Of a DNA stretch of 64,000 nucleotides, positions 25,201 through 37,018 are shown one piece after another (position 1 is the first letter of the stretch; each line of letters starts with the position of its first letter). Under the pieces are notes generated by a model. That model was not told where the DNA came from. It saw only the letters and a program-made list of their open reading frames with translations, and ran no database searches. Position numbers and translations under genes: made by a program. Origin of the DNA: Nectonema munidae (Eukaryota; Nematomorpha; Nectonematoida; Nectonematidae); NCBI GenBank assembly GCA_030549495.1, contig JAUIRK010000043.1, positions 558,001 through 622,000 on the forward strand, given 5' to 3'.

Positions 25201-28200
25201 TATTTTATTTATATAAATCAACGAAACACTAACTATACTTTAACTTTAAAAAGATTATAAAAAGCTTATTCTTTAAAATGAACAATTTTTGTCCAAAAGT
25301 ATGGTACATGTGTAATATTCAAAACAACGTGTTTTGAATTTTTTCATTTATATTGGAAAATGTCTAAAATTTGTTCACTCAAATATATAACTCTTGCATT
25401 ACACACAAGACTTGTTTATAACTTGTAAGATTATAACTTCTGAGAAAGGAAAAAACAAAGGTATTGGTCAATATACATTATTTTATATTTACACTAAAAA
25501 TAAATATAATGCTGATGGACTTAAGATCCACTGGAGGTATGAAAATCGTGCATGCAGGGCGAGACTTCACACTGATAAAAACTATATAGAACTTAAAAAG
25601 TTTGGAATTCATAAAAATGCTTCAACTACTGCAGAGGTAACTGCATAGATCACGGTTTTAAATATTAAAACAAAGTCGATTTCATCACGTAATAACCCTC
25701 GCTCGATAATCTCTAGTGAAATTGAAAATTTAAACGAATGCACATTGTCTCAAATTCCTCGATTGGGACAGCTTAATTGAAATATTAGACGTTGGAAACA
25801 AGCAAATTGTGATTATCCTGCGACCCAACAAACAAATGTCGGTTTACCAATTCTAAATGAATACTCTCACCTTGATATTGATTAAAAAAGTATTACAGTA
25901 TGACAGCGGAATGGAAGATGCACGTAGAATTCTAAAATTTTCAAGTGATGAAGCCCTTGAACATTTAAAAGTTTACAAGTTTTGGGCGGCAGGTGAAACA
26001 ATTAAATGCTGTTCTAGTATTTTTTCAGTTATATATATAGTGCACATTCAGATTGGTACTTTAAATGTCTCACAATAGTTTGCATTGCTATCAAACAAAA
26101 GCCAAAACAAATATAATAAACTTTTTGCCAAGATAGATGAATTGCTGCAGAATGAAGGACCTGAAAATATGATTATGGATTTTGAAAAGGCAGCCCTTAA
26201 TGGATTTCTTAAAGCGTTTTCTTCGTCAAATTTGGCATGCTGCTTATTTCATTTGGGACAAAATGGGTACAAGCATATTGTTCAAGAAGCGATGAAAAGC
26301 AGATATCACTAAGATGACAGTTTAAGCCTAAAAATGCGTTGTTTTATTGCTCTTGCTTTTTTGCCGGTTGATGATGTTGTTGATGCATAAGAGGAACTTG
26401 TAGATGATGATATTCCACAGTCGATTGTTTCCTATTTTGAAAATAATTATTTTGGACCACTTAGAGGAAAAGGAGAAAGGAGGCAATGTCTTGAAACTTT
26501 ATTTCCATCAACTTTATGGAATTTTTGGGATATATGTATTTCTAGGATTGCGCGAACTACAAATAGTTTAGAAGCTTACCACAGTGCACTGAAAGACACA
26601 ATGAATATAAGTCATCCAAATATTTGGAAGCTCATAAATGTACTTAAGTGCAATGAAAGGTTTGTCATTGCCAAACTGCAAAAATTTATTCAAGGAGAAG
26701 AACCAAGTCAAAAGAAAAATTATAGAGATATGAACTTTCGTATAAAAATGTCATGGAGAAATATAATCCAAGCCAAAAAGTTACTTTTCAAAAAGCAATT
26801 GCACATAATCTTAAATTCTAAAAATAAAATCCTCAATCCAACAATTTAGTTTTTTAGTATTTTAATTGTAATTCTAATGTTGTCAGGGAAAAATAAACAT
26901 TATTTTCACTTGTCTTTTTTAATATTCATATTGTAAATCTATCACAATTCCTTTCTTTATTTCTCTCTCAAAAATAAAAAATTTTAAAATAATTACACTA
27001 TCAAACAAATTTTAAAAAATTGCGTATTCCATTTATCCTTTACTTGTTTTTGATCAAGTAAAACATTTAATTACTTGCACAATTCTGTTGCTGAAACAAC
27101 AAAAAAGAACGAAATGACTTTGGGACAAATTGACCTGGGAATGAATTGACCAGGGACGAAATGACCGGATACCATAAAAGCAGCTCATTGGCCTTTTGAA
27201 TATACCGAGGATCTGGTATTTATAATATACAATGATATGTATTCCATTGACATATTTAATTCTCTTATGTATGGTGATAAAATAACTTTGTTCAATTTAT
27301 CTTCAACAGATAACAAACATTTTTATAAGCACATCTATACATTTGATGAATGGATTTTCACTAGTCAACCTTGAACATTTTCCGAAAGCCCCTTAATGTT
27401 GTCCTCCGTTAACATTGAAGTCAATTCTCATATAAGGTTTTCGCGATGTAATATCTATCATGTGATCTGTTGTAAATCACATTTTACATCTGTTAAAATT
27501 GTTCTAAAAAAATGATGGAATTTAAATTAGATAAAAGTATATTTATTTGATCGAACGGAAAATTAACTATGATCAAAAATGGTTAAAGTGACATTACGAG
27601 ATTTAATGTGTTTTTTAATGCTTCGTCGGGATCAATTAACTAAAGCCAATCGAAAAATTTTGATCATCATCGGATTAATTAAATTATGTAAACCATGTTT
27701 AAAATTGATACATTTTTTCTAAGATTTGACCAATAGGCTTATAGAATATGCTAAATATCATACTTTTGATATATGTATCGTATGAGCATTATTTTATTGT
27801 AATAAAATCTCTATTTTAGGATATTCTGAAGATGGTATGATGTTAGCAGAGAAAGTGAATATTCTAAAGATTATACTATTTTTCTAGATCCAAGTTGGTG
27901 CAGCGATTTTCTTGATCTTTGCAAATACATTGATCATATAAGAATACATTGTCCATATATGTGTCGAAGTAAGTGTTATGTAAATATCATATTTTTATAA
28001 AAAAAAAGTGTCCCAAGTTATGACAAATAATACTAAATTTTGTGAATAATTTTTTTTGTTTGCAAATTCAAAGAGATAAATTTATTAGATCTAAAATCAG
28101 AATAAACATCTTAAGGAAATTTATATTTGTTTCACTTATAACTAATTATAAATGGGAAAAACCAAATCCATGAATGTTATATTAAGAAACAAATGTTAAA

Positions 28201-31200
28201 GTTTTAACCACGCAAATTTAAGTGTATCACCTTTAAGAAATTAGATGGCCAATAAAAGATATAAAAAAAACACACAAAAAACAATAATTAAAAATGTATC
28301 CAATTTTTAATTTCTTCTTTTAGGTTTTCTCCTTCTTTTATCCCGCACAAGCCCCCTGATTCTCCACTTTAGCTAAGAAAAAAAACATTATGATGATGAT
28401 AATGATGATGTTACAATATTTTTTTTATTTTTAATGCATCAATACATTCCTTCAAATAAGATATCGTCAGATAAGATTATTCTAATATGTCGGTTATCCG
28501 TTATAGAACAATTTGTTTATCGGTGCAACCTTAGTAATAATAATATATCCTCACTCAACGTTTTTAAAAATCGTCTTGATTTTCATTGGAAAGACAATTT
28601 TTTCATATTTGAATAGTTCTATTACATTTTTATGAAGTTCATTTTTTTAAATCGATGCGATCACTACAAGCTAATCCTTAACTTTTTTTTCGCTTAATAA
28701 ATTATGTTATGTTAATAAATTTTTGTTAAGTGAAAGAAGGTAAGCATATTTTATATTAGGAAATCAATATTCAAATAAAATTAAACCGAGTAGCGTACTA
28801 CATTGAGTGAATCCTTTGTATAAAGAATCAGAAGGATATTAGAATTTAAATAATTTAGGAAGGTTATCTATCATACATCTAGTTTGTTAAAGAAAGTTGA
28901 ATTCATTTCTTTTTACTTTGAATAAATTTTTATATAGCTTTACTCAAATGAACTCTACTCTAAAATGCTATCGTAATTTTTTATTCTTGATTTTAATGGA
29001 TAAAATTGAAGTTGGATACAACCTTTGTACAAATCTAATAAGAGTTAAGTTGTAATTTGTACTCATTCACATTTTAGAATCATTCAAAGAAACAAAGAAG
29101 ATGCGCTATTAGCAACATTTTTAATATATATCATGAATATGATATTTCAAAATAGATAATAATCGATTTTGATAATTTAACTAGATTTTTAAACTGTCAT
29201 ATTATCGAGTAGTTGATTTGCAATTAAGCAATTGCGTAGCTAAGTGCAGCTCATGTAACTATTGATTTTTTTAATGATACAAATAAATTTTGTCACTATT
29301 GAAACTGAGTATTATTTGACCATTATTTTTCTTAATCTCTATTTTAGAACTTTATTTTGATATTATTAAGTTAACAGACATAGAGTGAGAATCGTAAAAT
29401 TATATGTTTTTTTAGAATTAAGTTGGTGTAGCAATTATACTGAAGATTATTGCGAAAGCAAATATATGAATGTGAATTGTCCAGTTACTTGTCAAAGTAA
29501 GTGTTTATGCCAATATAATATTTTGATAAAAAATGTCTCAAAGTATAAGGCAGATGATACTAAATTATCTAATTTTTTGCACATTTAAAAATTTTTACAA
29601 CAAAGAATTACAAAAAGGTCCACTAAATCCCAGAGTGTTATAATAGGAAAAATATTAAATGTGCGAGCAATTTTAACTGAATTATCGTTTTAGGAAACTA
29701 TATGGGAAAACTTGAGATAAATATTTATTCAAAAATATATATACGCAAAATTTTCACATCTGTGATGATATGAGTATCCTATTGGGTATAAATTTTTTTC
29801 TATATTCGCTCCATTCAAAGGTTTTTTAATGTGCATGTGTAGTTTTAATTTATTAATTTTCTAGCTTTGTTTTTGATAATTAATACAAAATTTATTGACT
29901 TTGATTGAAGTTGAAATTTTCTGGAAATATAATTAATTTTCAATTAATGTGTTTCCTTTGATTTTTATAGAAGTTTTATTACTTCTTATCAAACAATGTT
30001 ACCTTTTTTAAAAACTTGTTAAGCATTAAAAGAGAGATTTAAAAGTACTACATTTTGATTATTATTTATATTATTTTCTTATCCATGATCGAGTTTATAT
30101 CTCATGTTTTCAACCCCAGTTTAAAACTTTTTAACTTCCCTAGCTAAAAAAACAACAAATAATTAAATGTTAAAGTCTACTGATGTTTTTACAATCTCCA
30201 ACTTTGCGATAAATTGCAACATTAACTTTTTTCGATATTGTCCATTGAATGAACGGCTTACTATTTGATAAAGTGACTGAATGAAAGATGGTTAATTGTC
30301 AAAAATTTGAGTGTGATGTGAGAAACGTCAAATAAGGGCGGTTTCAGAGAGTTCGAGTTGTCCAAAAAAAGTAATTTCTTCTCAATATTAAGCTACGTTA
30401 ACAAGTAAGTGACGGGTTGAGCAGTGACCATGCGTTTTTATTGACACGACTGCAAATTGACTAATTTTTACGCTTTTCATGCATCTTGGTTTTCTCGACT
30501 TTTCTATAACTATCGGTGTTCGCTTTTCACTGCATGCAAGCACTGCGGTCGACCCCTCTTTTGAAATCTTTCGGTCGCTGTGACTGCTGGATTTAGTTGA
30601 AATAGCTTTTTCAATAAAGGGCAAAAAAGAGCGGTCTCATCACAGATAAAAATATTTTGTGACTCTTAAGAATGGAGGGAATTCTTTGAATCCAGTCTTT
30701 ATTGTTTTATTCCACGACACACTTTTATCTTCAAAGCCAATAAGAGTTCCAAGAAGAGAGCTATTGGAGCAAAGGATTGAATTAAATATATTCATCTTCG
30801 AGTAATTTGCTGTATTCGGATTATATGATTGGACGATGATATAGGGAATTTTTGTCTCAGGCTCGAGAGAAACAATTATAGATCATAAGTTGGTTGAACT
30901 TATCAAATTTCTCATTTTTTTCAACACATTTATTTTTCCATTCCCCGTTTCTGACAATATGTATCCCCTTTTTTCTCTATATCGCATTCCATACTGTACT
31001 AACACCAACGCCATACTCTCAATTTTTTTCATAAGAATAGAGAAGTTTCTTGATTCATTAACAAATTCAATTTTTAATTCAAATATAATTCGCGTGTAGA
31101 CATGGGGATAAAAAATTGAAAAATTGATAAACAAAATATAATTTGAAGAAAAGTCAAACGAATTAACACATTAAATTTTATACCTGGGTAAAAGGTTTAT

Positions 31201-32707
31201 ATCATAATTGAAAAACAAATTATATAATAATTAAAAATCATTATTTCTAACAATATTTTCACTTGTTTTCTGCGAAACTAAATGCTCCAAAATATTTCAA
31301 AAACAACAAATAAACTCTAAAATACGATAAAATAGCTAAAATCATCTATCAACCTTCTTATTGAACATTAATTTTTAAATTTCAATTTTTATCTTTTTTA
31401 CCCAAAAAGTTTTTAATTGTATACTGAAGCTTCATTAAATTTTGATAATAAACTACAAAATATTAAAGCATTTTAAATATTTTTACAATTAAAACAAAAA
31501 GTTTACAATAATTCAACTCATAGCTGTTGAATTTCAATAAAAATGGGTTGACTTTTCTTTAAGATTTTTGTCAAAGACATATTGAAAGATGTACCTTCTA
31601 TGCACGCTTTTCTACAACTTGTGAAGAAGAATGTGAAGGTATATGACATAAGTTTATCCCTTTATCTTTAATCTATTTTTTATTTTTTAGAATATTATGA
31701 AGGTCATTTTGTTTAATTTAAAATTGAATTATTTTATATATTGCAAATAACTTTAGATAAAAAAGAAAGTAAAATATTAGTCCAATTTTTTTGTTTGTTG
31801 TTTTTTGTTTTGACAGAGCTTCTAATTTGCAAAGAAATAAAAATTCCGCCCAGGCCTGCAAAAATGATAACAATCGTAAGAGTTGCTTGGTTTACGCAAA
31901 AATAAAATTTTTATTTTATACGAATTCTCTCAATAGATTTCATCGTAACCAAGGTATTTCTAATAAATTGTGGTTTACGACTAAAATTCGTTTATAGAAG
32001 CGACTATCAAACCAAAAGTTTACAATTTTTTGACGAATTCCTCAGCTAAAGTTCTTGTTTTTAGGCAGTAAAAGAAAATTAATTAGCCAGGCCCTTCACG
32101 ACCGTCACATCCAAAACGACAAAATCAATTATTATTTTTTTTATTCGATATGGAAATTACTTGCACAAGGAGTACCCATTTAACCACGAAAAAGTTTCAC
32201 TATCATATTTGTAAGAGTATTTTGTGCTCAAGCAATGTTGATTGCAAAATTTTCCGATTCTTTGGTTTAAATGTTTTCTCAGATGAGATAGACAAGAAAA
32301 ATTGATAAACTTATAATCATTTTTTTCAATAAAGTAGGATAAAAACGCTTTCTCACGATGGCGATAACAGGAAAACGACTTACTAAGATGACAACGTTTT
32401 ATCAATGACAGTTTATCTTTTGCAATAAAATATTAATAACAAAATAGCCCCATATGACTAGGGCACCAAATTATTCGTACCAAAAGCCCAATTTTGAAAT
32501 TATATTTTAAATTTTATATATGATATTTTTAAAATTTTTTTAAATATTTTTTATAATTAGTCTCTTTTAAAATCTATTTATATTAAATATCTCCATTGTA
32601 TAGCTTAGTACAATGAAAAAATATTTAATTTTCAATATTTTTGTTTTTTAGTCTATAATGATAAAAATGTATTTACGGGAAATACTATTTGTAAATTCCC
32701 GATTTAA
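22250..32707 (+). CDS. Small secreted cysteine-rich protein with ShKT-like modules
   Basis: Proposed exons are 22250-22307, 27888-27968, 29416-29496, 31564-31638 and 32652-32707. Exon 1 encodes MMKISFFIFSLFLTLTLSQ, a textbook signal peptide, and ends in phase 1 at a GTAAGA donor. Exons 2-4 are 81, 81 and 75 bp, all symmetric phase 1 with good splice sites. They encode PSWCSDFLDLCKYI..HCPYMC, LSWCSNYTEDYC..NCPVTC and FCQRHIERCTFYARFSTTC. The W-C, CP.TC and spacing pattern is that of ShKT domains, although each module shows four of the usual six cysteines. The last exon reads VYNDKNVFTGNTICKFPI and stop. The total is about 116 residues, exported to the cell exterior. Intron 1 (5.6 kb) contains LINE and MULE remnants. 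An extra exon at 31817-31875 with good splice signals (phase 1 to 0) would change the frame of the last exon. ShKT modules are common as potassium-channel-blocking or protein-binding modules in secreted animal proteins; the actual function is unknown. Confidence 0.7.
22308..24137. other. Intron 1 of the ShKT gene, 5' part
   Basis: AT-rich intron sequence in the spacer. Apart from the minisatellite at 23380-23465 I see nothing assignable. Confidence 0.4.
23380..23465. repeat. Minisatellite, about 4 units
   Basis: Units of about 20-22 bases built on AATTGTCTTTTTTCAATTCT repeat four times with small changes. The array lies in the unique spacer, in intron 1 of the ShKT gene. Confidence 0.7.
24138..25260 (+). 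mobile_element. LINE ORF2 fragment (Jockey/CR1-like reverse transcriptase)
   Basis: Motifs occur in reverse-transcriptase order: LLYSKQLGFHKRHSNELL, then FLDLTKAFDSVSHFVLLNKL (palm motif A), FFKSYLRDRW, VPQGSFLGPLLFS (motif B region) and IEFLLYADDVALKI (catalytic YADD box). Then come LNYLQKKPIRFVVNKFELSR and a C-terminal frame to 25260. Several frameshifts and stops interrupt it, and the endonuclease part and 5' end are missing. It may be the same family as the LINE at 39430-40480, which keeps the complementary 5' parts. Confidence 0.85.
25394..27173 (+). mobile_element. MULE transposon remnant (right, 5' part plus 3' end)
   Basis: The 3' terminus, reading GGTATCCGGTCATTTCGTCC on the minus strand, ends at 27173 and mirrors 19669. 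The 5' terminal repeat was not found, so the start is set at the first readable coding sequence. The part from 26121 onward is duplicated in the left arm; the N-terminal half is unique to the spacer. The whole element lies in intron 1 of the ShKT gene. Confidence 0.8.
25420..26849 (+). pseudogene. Broken MULE transposase with FLYWCH finger
   Basis: It opens with a FLYWCH-type zinc finger (IYTKNKYNADGLKIHWRYEN, then CRARLHT). A linker follows with SSRNNPRSIISSEIENLNEC and PRLGQLN.NIRRWKQ. The MULE core then includes EALEHLKVYKFWAAGETIKC, where active relatives usually have an ADGTF motif, so the first catalytic Asp seems to be lost here. The second Asp region MIMDFEKAALNGF and the finger-like ACCLFHLGQNGYKHI are present. 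The C-terminal part includes ARTTNSLEAYHSALK and ends at 26849. At least four stops or frame changes interrupt it. Confidence 0.85.
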
Positions 32708-33486
32708 TATTCATCGGTTGTGTAATCAAATGCAACAAGGACCTAATTTATTCCAGGAAAGCGTAATTTATTCCAGCAACAACTTAAAATAGATAGAAAT
32801 TCAGCTGCTTTTTCGTTCATCCACGGGAGACTTTTCGTATTGTTGAAATTTAGGATGAGCAAAGTGTATATTTTTTAGAAAGTGATCAATAGATAATTGA
32901 TTTTTCTATTTCAACTGATGTGATCGAACTATTCACAAGCTTGTAATGAAAAAATTGTTTTGAGTATAACGGGTGTTTTCTATCAATTACGACATGCTTT
33001 TTTCGAATTTACCATTGAAATTGTTGTGGCACGTCAGGATTTTTTATATTTGAGGTAGGTCATTTATCTCTTCTTATATATCTCTTCTTATACTATGAAA
33101 CTGCGGTTGCTTATTTATCAATTAAAGAGATGTCAGTTACCTAATTTTGTTTTCTTGTGACAAAATTACTGTAAGGTTTTTTTCACTGGGGAATTGCCTA
33201 TTATGTATCAAATGAGACTTATTGAACTGAAAAGCATTTAACAGAGAAAATGGTTTGCCAGAGTTTTAAAAAATGTAAGATCATATGCGGATTTTGTGAA
33301 AAAATTTTTATTTAGAAAAAGATACGTATGTGTTCAAGCGCATACTCTTACTAGCAATTTTTTCTTGCAATATGAAAAGTGTCGGAGTAAACAGATGACC
33401 AACATTTCTGCAAAATTCTGCACATAAAAAATTCAAACATTGATGGAGAAATAAATGAAATATTCAAAGTAAGGATTAGGTTAAAT
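27174..33486. other. Introns and 3' flank of the ShKT gene (right arm)
   Basis: Outside the listed exons I see no other gene. The possible alternative exon 31817-31875 and the near-identical block 30170-30655 lie here. No convincing AATAAA signal sits close after the stop at 32707; ATTAAA occurs at 33121-33126. Confidence 0.4.
30170..30655. other. Near-identical block between the arms (right)
   Basis: Mirror of 16200-16690 with about 3 differences in roughly 460 bases. The 78-codon frame is kept on the minus strand at 30388-30624. No family is recognised. It lies in the intron between ShKT 2 and ShKT 3, in antisense direction. Confidence 0.55.
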
Positions 33487-34109
33487 CAGGGGTGCAAAAA
33501 CACAGTCGCGCAATCGCGCCGCGTGACCAGAAAATTTTCCTATGCGACCTTAACTTACAATGTTCTCAGAATAATAGTCATATGTCGAAGGCATAAAAAT
33601 TTTTGACGCAACTATACATTAGCATTGTAAAGTCGACTTGACGAGGTGGCAATAATATGCGATATAAGTGTGGCTACTTTAGCTTATTTTGCAAAACTGA
33701 ATGTTTCATCCTTAAAAATACAATATAGCTGCGGTCAATTTTGTAATTCAAGTTTTATAAACCATAGTAATATTTTCACTAGGCGCTGTATGTTATTCTG
33801 AGGAATATAATATCGGCAATATTTATTTCAATCATCGAATATATTATAGTTGAACAATTAACCGTATTTTTCGGTTATAAGACATACCACTATTTTTTGT
33901 TTAAAATTACAAGAAAAAATATTGTAGAATTGTTGTTAAAAATCATTTAACTTGGCACAAAAATTATTCTTTCAACTCAAACAATAAATAAATTCTTTAA
34001 AATTAAGCAAAATATTGGGTTGTTCGAAAAGTTCGTTCCTATTTTTAGCATGATAATTCAAGCTTTGGACACACGTAACAAACCTCTCTGATTATCAACA
34101 AATATTATA

Positions 34110-34500
34110 TTTAAATTTTAAAGGCATTTAATTATCTTTTCATATTTTTTTAAAATTAAAAGAAAGATTTTGTAATAAAAAGGGTTCATATGTTTGCTAC
34201 TTCTTCTACACCTTGTCCCCAAGTTGGGGTGGGTGGCCATGATCTTGAGCCTCCATTTTCCTCTATCCTCAGCATCATCTTGTTCTAACCCGAGAGTGTG
34301 TATTGTTTCCAAGAGCCCATATTTCCCTCTCTTGCAAGGTCCCCTTTTTCTTTTGCCGACTACAGTCTCATCAAAAGCTTTTCGAACGATGTTCTCTTCT
34401 TTCATTCTTAGTATATGGACATGCCACCTTAGTTTGCTTCTTTCTATAACACTTAAAACACTAAAGTTTACTGGGCTACGTCTCCTGACTTCTTTATTTT
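34110..34500 (-). mobile_element. 5'-truncated LINE, 3' end only (right copy)
   Basis: The minus-strand frame reads EENIVRKAFDETVVGKRKRG, then GLLETIHTLGLEQDDAEDRG and KWRLKIMATHPN. It is the mirror of the scrap at 10290-10680, with a handful of residue changes. It is the C-terminal tail of a LINE polyprotein and lies inside the hAT. Confidence 0.7.
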
Positions 34501-34720
34501 TTATGTGATCTTTTTTCTAAAAACTTCTGCTTACATCACATGACTTTGAAGACATGTCACATCACTTTTGCTTTAGCTTATGAAAACGGTCCCTAAAATT
34601 AATATTAACGCAGGAAATTTTTTATTATCATTGGCTTATTTTTATCCATTTATTCATCTACTATTTAGTTTTTAAAAATGATTTTACTGTGTTGGTGATT
34701 TTTTTTAAAGTGACTTTACT

Positions 34721-36662
34721 TTGTTGGAGAATTTGAATAATAAATTATTATTATTAAAAAGTGAAAGCCCTCATATTCGAATTAAAAAAAATTTTTTTTG
34801 GTCACCCTCTAAAATGAAGTGGCAAGAAACACTTCTTAAGTTTTTCTCAAAGAGACAAAATGAAGACAGTGATTCAGATGATCAATTCATTTCTGATTCT
34901 CAGATGAAATGTAAAAATATAGAAGAGCCCAAGGTTGTCATTGAAGAAAGGAAAAGCCCGAAAACTGCTCAGCATGTGAGCAAAAATGACCGCCCTTTTC
35001 ATTTTCAAGCTTCGTATGCCAGGGAATTTGCTGATTGGATTGCAATTAAAAGAGATACCAATAATCAAGTATTGGAAGTGGCATGTAACTGGTGCTGTAG
35101 TTTCAAGAAACAAGCAGACGCATCGTCAAAATTTGTTTTTGGCTATAAAGATTCATTCAAAAAAAGAAACTTTTAAGATGCATGAAAGAAGTGTGTCCCA
35201 CAGAAACTGTGAACGATTATACAAGGCCCAGTAGAATCCAGAAGACACCGATGGCTAAGTGTATGTTGAAAATGGACATGGAAGAGATGGAAAAACTCAA
35301 AAAACTTTTCATTACTGCGCATTTCATTGCCTATTGGAATGAACCATATAGTGATTTTGAGAAACAAAGTGAACTTATCAGGAAATTGGGAATTCCAATG
35401 AAAAAAAAATATGTGAACAGGAGAATGTGCACAAAATTTATTAATAGAATCGTTTCTTCTACTCGAAAGAGAAGAAGAGACATTTCAAAGTTTCATTGTG
35501 TTAGCCTTTTATTTGATGGTTCCAGTGACATTTCAGTTTCAGCATCTGTTATTGTGTATATGCGCTACATCACTGATGGGACTGTTGCAGAGTCTTATGT
35601 AGGTCTAGAGTAGTTACCCAATGAAACTGCTGATGGCTATATTACAGCTTTGAATTCTCCCTCAAAACGACTGGGAATAAAACTATTTGACAAGGGAAAA
35701 TTAGTAGGTGTTGCAACCGATGGAGTAAGAACAATGTTGTGCTGTCTTGGTGGTGTTGCTGCTAAATTAACAAAAGATATTCCCCATTTGGTTGTTATTC
35801 ATTGTGTGACTCAGAGACTCTAACTGGCAGTCCTGGGTTCTTTGAAAGCTGTCCCATTTATGCAACAACTTGAGACGACTCTCAGAGGATTGTATATCTA
35901 TTTTCATTCTTCACCAAAGCCCCATCCCAGCTAAAAGAAGTTGCATCATCTTTAGAAATGCAGTTGCTAAAACTAAGAGACATCAATGCTGTGAGATTGG
36001 TTGCCAGCAAAGAAGAGGCACTTCAAGTATTTTTGAAAAGTTGGCAAGCTTTGATCTTTCAGTTGCAGAACAACTCTAATATGAGAACTTCTGATGCTCA
36101 AAAATCAAAAGGACTGCTTAAATCCATTTGTGATTTTAAGTTTTTAAAGTACTGTCATTTTCTTTATGATTTTCTGACAGTCCTACGCCCACTTTCTGCT
36201 ACATTTCAAAGAGAAACCCTAATGTCAGAAATCAAACCATCAGTGAACCATGCTACAAACTGGAGCATAACCCAGGAGAGATTGAAAGTCTTTTTTTGTA
36301 AGAATTGTCTCTCACTGGTGTCTTCAGAGAAGTCCAGTTAGAAAGATTAGAAGCAGAGGAAACAAGCTACTAAAAGGATAGAAGAATTATCCTCTCTGAT
36401 GGGAAAGCTTCTCTGAAGAGCGATTCAAGACCATGGATGCAAAGCACAGAATATATCCATATTTTTTACAATGGGATGGCCAGAGGGGAAGAAAGTGTCC
36501 GATTTTGGGGATGCTAAGCTTGAGCAACTGGTGCAGCATTTCAAGGAGGCCCTATCTAACATGGAAGTTCCAACTGCTTTCTTTGCAAAGGAAATGCTGC
36601 TTGATGAGTTTTTACCAAGTTCATCTGCTAGTTGCGAAAGGGGGTTCAGCAGAATGAACTGA
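34721..36662 (+). pseudogene. Broken hAT transposase (right copy)
   Basis: Same order as the left copy: LLKFFSKRQNEDSDSDDQ, the zinc-finger-like VACNWCCSFKKQAD, VSLLFDGSSDISVSASVIV, LVGVATDGVRTMLCCLGG, and FLPSSSASCERGFSRMN with its stop at 36662. Some breaks are shared with the left copy and others are private. It was therefore already decaying before the duplication and kept decaying afterwards. Confidence 0.85.
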
Positions 36663-37018
36663 ATCAAAACAGACCTCAGATCAAGACTGACAACAACCAA
36701 CATTTATTCCCCCTTGCTTGTCCGGCTCAGTGTTGCTTCCGGATTTTATCCAAATAAAAGTATTAAACTATGGCATTCATCACATGGGCAGAAACTTGTA
36801 CATATGTGAATTAAAATAACCTCCACTATTTTTCTATGTAAACAATGTTTACTAAACATCTTAGGTAAGAATAAATTGCATATTTCATTTCTAAAGTAAT
36901 TGCATTTTAATTATTTTAATACATTTGGCGTATGAATGATGTATGACAAAGTTTATATTTACGTGCTACTAAAAATTTCTATGTGCTACTAAACTTAACA
37001 AAAAATTTTGCACCCCTG

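Larger units (their letters stand above)
20690..26120. other. Unique spacer between palindrome arms
   Basis: The two arms stop matching abruptly at 20689/26121, inside a MULE transposase gene. The spacer holds the only copy of the signal-peptide exon of the ShKT gene, a minisatellite, a LINE reverse-transcriptase fragment and the N-terminal half of the MULE. A loop of this size separates it from a tight hairpin-type palindrome. Confidence 0.85.
33487..37018 (+). mobile_element. hAT transposon, right-arm copy
   Basis: Mirror of 7442-11300, starting CAGGGGTGCAAAA at 33487 and ending at 37018. It has the same 8-bp target duplication, ggttaaat, at 33479-33486 and 37019-37026. It is 3532 bp, shorter than the left copy mainly because of the 0.32-kb difference. 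It also carries the LINE scrap, at about 34110-34500. Confidence 0.92.

Noticed and set aside
32157-32405. 82-codon minus-strand frame with several cysteines as a further ShKT exon
   Set aside because: It is antisense to the ShKT gene, cysteine spacing does not fit and the left-arm mirror has changes breaking the frame.
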